Positions 26,534 through 32,142 of a stretch of DNA of 64,000 nucleotides are shown here, one piece after another. The stretch lies in the NCBI RefSeq assembly GCF_000877395.1, contig NZ_JYFE01000025.1:1-64000 (forward strand), read 5' to 3'. A program made the translations under genes and the position numbers. The notes under the pieces are model-generated. The model saw nothing but the letters and a program-made list of their open reading frames with translations, did not search any database and was not told the origin of the DNA. This DNA comes from Jannaschia aquimarina. GTDB lineage: Bacteria > Pseudomonadota > Alphaproteobacteria > Rhodobacterales > Rhodobacteraceae. The first letter of the stretch is position 1. Every line of letters starts with the position of its first letter.

Positions 26534-27505
26534 CTACTGGTGAATCAGGCGAATCGGTTCGGGAAGCCCCAGCGTCGCCCGCGGCACCTCGGCCGCCGGC
26601 GCGTGAGTCCGGCGTGCAACACGCAGGCGCGCCGACCGGGCGCGGGGATTGGCGGCGACCTCATCCGCATCCGGAGAGATGGCCTTGGACAGATCGGCAA
26701 AGGCCGGATCGCGGACCGGCGCCGCCGGGGCGTGACGCGAGCCGCCGCCCCCCGCATCCGACCGGTCGGCCAGAAAGCGCTTCACCGCCCGGTCCTCCAG
26801 CGAATGGAAGGTCACGACCGCCAGCCATCCGCCCGGCGCCAATGCGCGTTCGGCCGCCATCAGGCCGCGATGCAACTCGCCCAGTTCGTCGTTCACCGCG
26901 ATCCGGATCGCCTGAAAGCTGCGCGTCGCCGGATGGACCTGCCCCGGCTTCGGACGCGGCAGACAGCCCGCGATCACATCGGCCAGGTCCAGCGTCCGCT
27001 CGAATGGCGCGTCCTCGCGGCGACGGACGATGGCGCGGGCGATGCGGCGGGCGGCGCGCTCTTCTCCGTAGCGATGCAGGATATCGGCCAGATCGGCTTC
27101 GCTGGCGGTATTCACCAACTCCGCCGCCGTCGGCCCCTCGCCTGCCATCCGCATGTCGAGCGGGCCGTCGCGCAGAAAGCTGAAGCCCCGCTCGGCCCGG
27201 TCAAGCTGCATGGACGACACGCCCAGATCCAGCACCACACCATCGAGGCCGGTCGCGAACTCGTCCAGCCGCGAGAACTCGGTCAGATGTGTCTCGACCC
27301 GCCCGTCGGCCCAGGTCGCGGCCATCTCGTGCGCCAGGGGGTCGCGGTCGAGCCCGATCAGCCGCTCGGCTCCGGCGTCGAGCAGGGCGCGCGCATACCC
27401 GCCCGCCCCCATCGTTCCGTCCAGCCAGACGCCGCGGATCGGCGCGCAGACCCTCAGGATGGCGTTGATCAGGACGGGAACGTGCGGGGCCGTGCCCTTG
27501 CTCAT
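26534..27505 (-). CDS. rsmH: 16S rRNA (cytosine1402-N4)-methyltransferase
   Basis: A 323-residue RsmH (MraW), which methylates C1402 of 16S rRNA with S-adenosylmethionine. It begins [13 protein letters not shown]; the SAM-binding motif is [18 protein letters not shown] near residue 28, a conserved catalytic region is [20 protein letters not shown] near 93, and later come [11 protein letters not shown] and [17 protein letters not shown] near 250. The start overlaps mraZ by four bases and the stop lies three bases before ftsL. Confidence 0.97.
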   Translation of the reverse strand: MSKGTAPHVPVLINAILRVCAPIRGVWLDGTMGAGGYARALLDAGAERLIGLDRDPLAHEMAATWADGRVETHLTEFSRLDEFATGLDGVVLDLGVSSMQLDRAERGFSFLRDGPLDMRMAGEGPTAAELVNTASEADLADILHRYGEERAARRIARAIVRRREDAPFERTLDLADVIAGCLPRPKPGQVHPATRSFQAIRIAVNDELGELHRGLMAAERALAPGGWLAVVTFHSLEDRAVKRFLADRSDAGGGGSRHAPAAPVRDPAFADLSKAISPDADEVAANPRARSARLRVARRTHAPAAEVPRATLGLPEPIRLIHQ

Positions 27506-28011
27506 TCCGCAGGATCCCTGCGGCGTGCCGGCAGGAGGGACGTGACCGGCACCTCGGGCGGCATCTCGTCGAGGCGGGTCTTGAGGCGGCTCGTCGCCTG
27601 TGTCGGGACGTCGGGCGAGAAGATCCGGAAGGTCTTGCCCCGCGCCTGGAACACAGCCTCCGACCCGATCCCGATCTGCTCGCGCAGGGATTGGGACAGG
27701 ACCAGACGGCCGCTATCGTCGATCCGCATCGTCTCGGCGTTCGAGTAGAAGTATTCTTCCAGCGTCAGGCGATCGGGATCGCCTTCGTCCATCCGGTCGA
27801 TCAGCTCGTCGATCTCCTCCATCGCCTGGACGGAGTAGCAATCGAACCACGGGTTCCGGGTATCGCCATAGAGAAGGACAACCGATGGGTTCGTGCCGGG
27901 ATCGCGGTCGGGATCCTGCGCATCCAGCACGCGGCGGAAGTCGGCCGGGATCGAGACCCGCCCCTTGGCGTCCACCTTATGGGTGCTGGTGCCGCGGAAC
28001 CTCTGGGCCAT
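27502..28011 (-). CDS. mraZ: transcriptional regulator MraZ
   Basis: A 169-residue MraZ with two SpoVT/AbrB-like DNA-binding repeats. The first is around [20 protein letters not shown], and the second around [19 protein letters not shown] near residue 97. MraZ proteins form rings that bind short direct repeats upstream of their own operon and repress the division cluster. It is the first gene here, behind a long leader that carries a terminator hairpin. It is slightly longer than the E. coli form (152), as in other Rhodobacteraceae. Confidence 0.96.
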   Translation of the reverse strand: MAQRFRGTSTHKVDAKGRVSIPADFRRVLDAQDPDRDPGTNPSVVLLYGDTRNPWFDCYSVQAMEEIDELIDRMDEGDPDRLTLEEYFYSNAETMRIDDSGRLVLSQSLREQIGIGSEAVFQARGKTFRIFSPDVPTQATSRLKTRLDEMPPEVPVTSLLPARRRDPAE

Positions 28012-28072
28012 GACCTCTCAACCATGCGGGGTCGCGCGAGTGCAACCGCCAGTTGTGCCGCCCCCTGAAAGG

Positions 28073-28112
28073 AAAAGCGGCGGATCGGGGTCTGCCAAAC
28101 CCGATCCGCCGC
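28073..28112 (-). terminator. Rho-independent terminator/attenuator within the mraZ leader
   Basis: A perfect 13-bp stem (28077-28089 with 28100-28112) around a 10-base loop is followed, reading on the minus strand, by TTTTCC. It lies 62 bases before the mraZ start, inside the transcript leader rather than at the end of a gene. It would stop part of the transcription into the division operon and release a short leader RNA. Confidence 0.85.
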
Positions 28113-28284
28113 GGGTCCCGAAAACCGGGCGTCCTTCGCGCGCGCTCACCTGGGGGGATGCTGCTCACCGCGCGCTTCGGATCTTTCGTCGTCCGGAGAC
28201 ATGTGGGGGTTGCCTGTTCTGCCCTGCCTCTTCTGGGTCTGGGGTGAGGTCTTCGCCTCTTTCCTTGTCCCCGTGCTCCGATGT
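28073..28284 (-). ncRNA. upsM: UpsM-type sRNA from the mraZ 5' leader
   Basis: In Rhodobacter sphaeroides the division cluster is preceded by an unusually long leader that is partly terminated to give UpsM, an abundant sRNA of about 200 nt. The same arrangement is seen here: a leader with no reading frame, a strong Rho-independent hairpin 62 bases before mraZ, and a possible promoter (CTTGGC at 28314-28319, 17 bases before a weak -10 near 28291-28296). A start near 28284 would give an RNA of about 210 nt. The 5' end is an estimate. Identity rests on position and architecture, not on a sequence comparison. Confidence 0.62.
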
Positions 28285-28290
28285 CGAGAG

Positions 28291-28319
28291 TGATGCCACG
28301 AACCCCGCGCCACGCCAAG
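28291..28319 (-). promoter_or_regulatory. candidate promoter of the division cluster and leader sRNA
   Basis: On the minus strand, CTTGGC (28319-28314) is followed after 17 bases by GCATCA (28296-28291). The -35 shows the TTG core common in Rhodobacteraceae, while the -10 is weak. The position agrees with the length expected of an UpsM-type leader. The DnaA-box-like repeat lies 17 bases further upstream. Confidence 0.4.
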
Positions 28320-28335
28320 CCTTTTCATGCCATTT

Positions 28336-28368
28336 TAACCCACAGGTTGATCCACAGTCTGTGGATAA
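28336..28368. promoter_or_regulatory. cluster of DnaA-box-like sites forming an inverted repeat
   Basis: TGTGGATAA (28360-28368) is a perfect DnaA box (TTATCCACA) on the minus strand. Facing it, TGATCCACA (28348-28356) has one mismatch, and TAACCCACA (28336-28344) has two. The first two make a perfect 8-bp inverted repeat, ATCCACAG and CTGTGGAT, around one T (28350-28366). An AT-rich stretch follows at 28377-28470. This may be a DnaA-controlled site for the division operon or part of a replication origin. Confidence 0.55.
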
Positions 28369-28379
28369 AAGAGGCATTT

Positions 28380-28700
28380 CGATGGTTTTATACTATATGT
28401 AGTGCGCACAGCGTGGTCTAAAGCGGTATATTGTCTTCAAAAAAGATACGAAGAATCTAGGTGCCTGATCTCTTGCGTGGCAGCCAAAACACAGGGGAAG
28501 CCCCCTTCGACGACTTACCGTAACGGAAGGCAATATTCGGCCCTCGCCCTGGCCGATATCCGCCCGTCCGGATTCTGCTTTGTCAGAGAACGACTTGCGA
28601 AATCCGATCGGACTCCGCGCCGGATTTTCAGCCGGAACGACCACGAAATGGCATGGGAATCCGTGATTCTCTCGGCGAATCGGCGCCGGTCGGCGATGGC
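28380..28700. other. intergenic region without a convincing gene
   Basis: About 320 bases between the DnaA-box cluster and the mrp stop. The first 90 bases are clearly richer in A and T than the surroundings (for example TTTTATACTATATG near 28385). The rest has normal composition, with no tRNA and no reading frame with family resemblance. An 83-residue minus-strand frame (28393-28644) has a Cys/Arg/Phe-rich composition and no ribosome site, and was not accepted. Confidence 0.5.
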
Positions 28701-29774
28701 TTACGCCACGCCCCCCTCGATCAACCCAGAGGCGAGCTTCGCGAACGCCTCGGCAATGGGCCCGTCTCCGCTCGCCACGGGCCGCCCATCATCGCCCGCG
28801 ACGCGCGTCGCAAGATCGATCGGCAGAGCCGCCAGCAACGGCAGGCTCAGCTTCTCCGCCTCGGCCGCCACGCCGCCATGTCCGAAGACATGCGCCTCAT
28901 GTCCGCAATTGGGGCAATGGAACAGCGACATGTTCTCGATCAGGCCCAGAACCGGGGTCTTCAGCGTTGCGAACATGTCCAAGGCCTTGCGTGCGTCCAG
29001 CAAGGCCACGTCCTGCGGCGTGGAGACGACGATGGAACCGGTGACCACCGCCTTGGTGCAGAGCGTCAACTGCACGTCCCCGGTCCCCGGCGGCAGATCG
29101 ACGATCAGGATGTCGAGCGGCCCGTGGTGATGCGCCCAAGCCACCTGCCCCATCATCTGCTGCAAGGCGCCCATCAGCATCGGGCCGCGCCAGATCACCG
29201 CCTTTTCGGCGGCCAGCATCAGCCCGATCGACATCACGGTGACACCATGGGCGTGCAGCGGGATGATCGTCTTGCCGTCCGGCGAAGCGGGCCGCGCCGT
29301 CAGGCCCATCATCCGCGCCTGGCTCGGCCCGTGGATATCGGCGTCGAGCAGACCGACCTTCCGCCCCTGCCGCGCCAGCGCAACCGCGAGGTTGGAGGCA
29401 ATGGTCGACTTGCCGACCCCGCCCTTTCCGGAGGCGATGGCAATCACCCGGGCCACGTTCGGGATCCGCTTGGGCCCATCCTGCGGCTTCGGGTGTCCCC
29501 CGATCTTAAGCGACGGGGGCGCCTTGGCGTCGGTCGGCGCGGTGAGCACGGCCTGGACCGAGCCGACGCCCGCGATCCCCTCGACCGCCGCCTGGGCCGC
29601 CGCGCGCAGAGGCTCCATCAGCCGGGCGACCTCCGCGGAGGGCGCCTCGATGATGAATGAGACACGCTCCCCTTCGATCCGCAGCGCCCGGATCATGTCG
29701 TCGGCGATCAGGTTGCCCCCGTCCGGGGTCGCGATCCGGGACAGGGTCGCGCGCACGTCGTCGGGGGTCGCCAT
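28701..29774 (-). CDS. mrp: Mrp/ApbC/NBP35 family Fe-S cluster carrier ATPase
   Basis: A 357-residue P-loop ATPase that carries and delivers Fe-S clusters. The N-terminal DUF59/MIP18-like domain (residues 1-90) is followed by the deviant Walker A motif SGKGGVGKSTIASNLAVAL near residue 118, the switch LLDADIHGPSQ near 143, and the cluster-binding CPNCGHEAHVFG near 283 with its CXXC pair. The start at 29774 has GGAG six bases upstream; an ATG four codons earlier overlaps that ribosome site. It acts in the cytoplasm as a dimer bridged by a 4Fe-4S cluster. Immediate neighbours give no further hint. Confidence 0.93.
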   Translation of the reverse strand: MATPDDVRATLSRIATPDGGNLIADDMIRALRIEGERVSFIIEAPSAEVARLMEPLRAAAQAAVEGIAGVGSVQAVLTAPTDAKAPPSLKIGGHPKPQDGPKRIPNVARVIAIASGKGGVGKSTIASNLAVALARQGRKVGLLDADIHGPSQARMMGLTARPASPDGKTIIPLHAHGVTVMSIGLMLAAEKAVIWRGPMLMGALQQMMGQVAWAHHHGPLDILIVDLPPGTGDVQLTLCTKAVVTGSIVVSTPQDVALLDARKALDMFATLKTPVLGLIENMSLFHCPNCGHEAHVFGHGGVAAEAEKLSLPLLAALPIDLATRVAGDDGRPVASGDGPIAEAFAKLASGLIEGGVA

Positions 29775-29802
29775 CTTTCTCTCCATCTGCCCGTTCGGGC
29801 TG

Positions 29803-30933
29803 TCAGGTGGTCCGCCCCGCCCATCTTGGCAAGAGCAGCGCCAGCAGCGAGAGGCCCAGGACCCCGGCCGCGATCAGTGTCGTCGGCAGCCCGACCTGCC
29901 CCGCGAGCCAGCCCATGCCGCCCGCCCCGATGGCGACGGCCCCCATCCCGACGACGACCCAGAGCGACATCACCCGGCCCCGCATCCCGTCGGGCAGATC
30001 CTCCTGCATCATCGCCTGCAGACTGACCCCGGCGAAGGTCGAGGCGAACCCCATCAGCCCGGTCCAGGCCAGCGTCGCGACCCACGACCCGCTGAGCCCC
30101 TGCCCCAGAAGCGCGCCCATCCCGGCGACCAGCATGAGGCCCAGCAGGCCGCGCCGCCGCAGACCGGCCGCCTTGCCAAGGGCCGCGAGCACTGCGCCGG
30201 CGCCGGCCGAGGCGGTCAGCCAGCCCAGCCCGGTCGCGCCCCGCCCATGAATGCCCTCGGCCATGACGGGCAGCAATTCGAGATAACCGCGCAGGAGGAC
30301 CGCCATCAGAAAGGTCAGCAGGATCGCGCGCCGGGCCAGCGGCGTGCGCGCGATATAACGCGCGCCGGTCAGCAGCCGGGCGCGCAACGGCTCCGGATCC
30401 TCGTCGGGCAAGGCCCGTGGGTTCATCCACCGGGTCACGAACAGCATCGGCGCGAAAAGCGCCGCCGCCACCCACAGCGTCGCCACGGCGCCCACCGTCG
30501 CCAGGGCGATACCGGTCAGCACCGGCGCCAGAAGCCGTGCGAGATTGAAGTTCAACGCCGAGAGCGCGATCACCGAAGGCACCTCGGCCATGGGGACGAG
30601 ACGCGGCCCCAGTGACATGCGGACCGGATGATGCGCCGAGACGACCACGCCCATGGCCAGCGACATCGCCACCAATCCGCCCCGCCCCAGCCCGACGGTC
30701 CCCTCTAGCGTCGCGGCCAGAGCCAGCAGCAGGACCATGCCGCCGGAGGTCAGGCGCAGGGCCTTCAGGATGTCGGCCCGGTCCACGAGGGCGCCGAAGA
30801 CCGGCCCCGTCAGCCACATGGGCGCCACGCCCAGCGCGGCGATCAAGCCGACGAAAGCCGGATCGCCCGACACCTCCCAAGCCAGCCAGCCCAAGGTGAC
30901 GCGCTGCGCCCACATGGCCTGAACCAGCGGCAC
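29803..30933 (-). CDS. MFS transporter (enterobactin-exporter-like, MFS_3)
   Basis: A membrane protein of about 376 residues with 11-12 predicted helices. WAQRVTLGWLAWEVSGDPAF, ALVDRADILKALRLTSGGM and HHPVRMSLGPRLVP match the MFS_3 group (EntS-like exporters). The usual family N-terminus (H-x-x-F-R-x-Y/F-F-x-G) is present in frame upstream as HTGFRAYFAG, but no ATG, GTG or TTG precedes it after the in-frame stop; only a CTG near 30981 does. The GTG at 30933 would cut into the first helix, so the true start may be the unusual CTG, or the start may have been lost. The substrate is unknown. Confidence 0.78.
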   Translation of the reverse strand: MPLVQAMWAQRVTLGWLAWEVSGDPAFVGLIAALGVAPMWLTGPVFGALVDRADILKALRLTSGGMVLLLALAATLEGTVGLGRGGLVAMSLAMGVVVSAHHPVRMSLGPRLVPMAEVPSVIALSALNFNLARLLAPVLTGIALATVGAVATLWVAAALFAPMLFVTRWMNPRALPDEDPEPLRARLLTGARYIARTPLARRAILLTFLMAVLLRGYLELLPVMAEGIHGRGATGLGWLTASAGAGAVLAALGKAAGLRRRGLLGLMLVAGMGALLGQGLSGSWVATLAWTGLMGFASTFAGVSLQAMMQEDLPDGMRGRVMSLWVVVGMGAVAIGAGGMGWLAGQVGLPTTLIAAGVLGLSLLALLLPRWAGRTT

Positions 30934-31029
30934 CGCGCCGGCGAAATAGGCCCGAAAGCCGGTATGGGCGAAAGCGGACAGGGCCTAATTCGACTTGGGA
31001 AAGGGGGTCTGGATGACGCTGCGCCAGCC

Positions 31030-31057
31030 TTGCAGATGCTGCATAGCAGCATTGACG
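31030..31057 (+). promoter_or_regulatory. candidate promoter/operator of the DUF1127-cuckoo RNA locus
   Basis: TTGCAG (31030-31035) is followed by a 16-base spacer holding GCTGC-ATA-GCAGC (31038-31050; flanked by A/T to a 7-bp repeat, ATGCTGC/GCAGCAT) and then TTGACG. The same inverted repeat in the same place after a TTG occurs at 12916-12943, before the solitary cuckoo RNA. The -10 here is poor for the housekeeping sigma factor, so an alternative factor such as RpoH may be used. Confidence 0.5.
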
Positions 31058-31183
31058 ACAGACCGATTGTGCGGCTGCAGCATGTGCCCCATCTGTTGGT
31101 CAACGAAACGAACGGCCCACGCCATCCGGGCGGGGCCGCACAGCCGGGGGCCGAAACGGCTCCGAACTTCGAGAGGAAACGAC

Positions 31184-31399
31184 ATGGCCTTCACCACTTA
31201 CGGCAGTGCCGAGCGTACCGCCACCTTCGGTCGTCTTGCCCTGCTCCGCAACGAGCTGGTCACCCGGTTCGCCAAGTGGCGGACCTACCGCAAGACGGTC
31301 AGCGAATTGTCCGAGTTGTCCGAGCGTGAGCTGGACGATCTGGGCCTCGCGCCCGGCGACATCCGCAACGTCGCCATGCAGGCAGCCTACGGCGCCTGA
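31184..31399 (+). CDS. ccaF1: small DUF1127 protein, CcaF1-like RNA-binding protein
   Basis: A 71-residue basic protein whose C-terminal half (RTYRKTVSELSELSERELDD, then LGLAPGDI) is the DUF1127 (YjiS-like) domain, with Arg- and Leu-rich helices. The ATG at 31184 follows GAGAGGAAAC. In Rhodobacter sphaeroides the homologous gene lies directly upstream of the CcsR1-4 RNAs; its product, CcaF1, binds RNA and affects sRNA maturation and turnover under stress. Here too the gene is followed within 22 bases by an array of CCUCC-loop hairpins, so the assignment by context is strong. It is probably cotranscribed with the array. Confidence 0.85.
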   Translation: MAFTTYGSAERTATFGRLALLRNELVTRFAKWRTYRKTVSELSELSERELDDLGLAPGDIRNVAMQAAYGA

Positions 31400-31414
31400 G
31401 CGATAGCGACGGAT

Positions 31415-31698
31415 CTCCCGGCGCCCTCCTCCCTGGGCGCGGCGGGGATCCTGACGGAGGCGGTCCATCCTCCCTTGGACCCCTTCGGACGACCCGGCCC
31501 CTTTCCTCCCATCGGGGTCGGCGATTGGACCGGCGGCACCCCCCTCCTCCCTCGGGGTGCCGCGCGGTCCAAGACATACCGTCCGGACGCATTCCTCCCT
31601 TCGCGTCCGAGACGGGCAGCGGCGGCCTCCTCCTCCCAAATCGGGGCCGTGCGCGACTTGAACGGCGGCGCCACTCCTCCCTTCGGCGCCGCCGTTTT
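31415..31698 (+). ncRNA. ccsR: array of cuckoo/CcsR-type RNAs: seven hairpins with TCCTCCC loops
   Basis: Seven successive stem-loops each expose TCCTCCC. Stems are 31421-31426/31435-31440, 31462-31467/31476-31481, 31496-31501/31514-31519, 31525-31542/31554-31572 (18 bp with one bulge), 31579-31590/31603-31615 (12 bp with one bulge), 31622-31627/31645-31650, and 31661-31672/31685-31696 (12 bp, perfect). The first two loops are identical (TCCTCCCT). Stem sequences differ while loops are conserved, which points to selection on the loop. In Rhodobacter sphaeroides four such RNAs of two hairpins each (CcsR1-4) are cut from one transcript with the DUF1127 mRNA. The CCUCC loop resembles the 3' end of 16S rRNA. 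How this transcript is cut cannot be seen. Confidence 0.85.
31661..31698 (+). terminator. terminator of the ccaF1-ccsR transcript
   Basis: The last hairpin (12-bp perfect stem AACGGCGGCGCC with its complement, 12-base loop ending in CTTC) runs into TTTT at 31695-31698. It therefore serves both as the final CCUCC hairpin and as a Rho-independent terminator. Confidence 0.85.
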
Positions 31699-31699
31699 C

Positions 31700-32080
31700 G
31701 TGCGTGGATTTCCCGAACGACGACACCGGCCCCGGAGCGCAGGCGCTACGGGGGGGGTGGTCGGGCCAGAGCGGCCAGAAGCCGCGAAATCTCGGATCTG
31801 GATGTGCCTGCAGGCGGACGCAGACATGAAGAGGAAGATCGGCGCCGTGGACGCGAACGTCCAGACATGGCCCGCGACGCGTCACCGCCGCCGGGCACCC
31901 GTTGGGCTCGTCCGGCTCGATGCCGGCTCGTCACCCGATGATCATGTGGGCGGAGCGCCGGGTCGGGCGCCCCCTGTCGTCTTCTTCGGTGTTCGAACGG
32001 TCGAAAGAAATCGGCCAGAGCGGTTAGCAAAGCGTAAAGACTAGGCAGAAATCGCCCCTTCTTCGCTTCTCAAATATCCC
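31700..32080. other. intergenic region, no supported gene
   Basis: About 380 bases between the ccsR terminator and the downstream element of uvrD. Reading frames on both strands are Arg/Pro/Ser-rich without family resemblance. The sequence GGCCAGAGCGG occurs twice (near 31764 and 32013). No tRNA, hairpin-terminator or promoter was recognised. Confidence 0.45.
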
Positions 32081-32107
32081 GGGGAGCGCGAGGGGCTGGC
32101 CCCTCGC
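32062..32107 (-). terminator. hairpin element after uvrD
   Basis: Reading on the minus strand after the uvrD stop, GCGAGGGGC and GCCCCTCGC (32088-32107) form a tight hairpin, followed by CCCCGGGATATTTGAGAAG and a purine-rich tail. There is no T-run. I recall similar hairpin-plus-ATATTTGAG tails after operons in Rhodobacteraceae, so this may be a lineage-specific 3' element; a database count was not possible. Confidence 0.45.
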
Positions 32108-32142
32108 CGGCGCACGCACAGACGACAGAGGCACCGGAAGCC

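Noticed and set aside
28393-28644. An 83-residue minus-strand frame in the gap before mrp
   Set aside because: No ribosome-binding site, no family resemblance and an unusual residue mixture; it lies in AT-rich regulatory DNA.
31475-32044. A 189-residue plus-strand frame running through the cuckoo RNA array
   Set aside because: Most of it is the translation of the hairpin array, with Pro/Arg/Ser-rich content; the RNA structures explain the sequence better.
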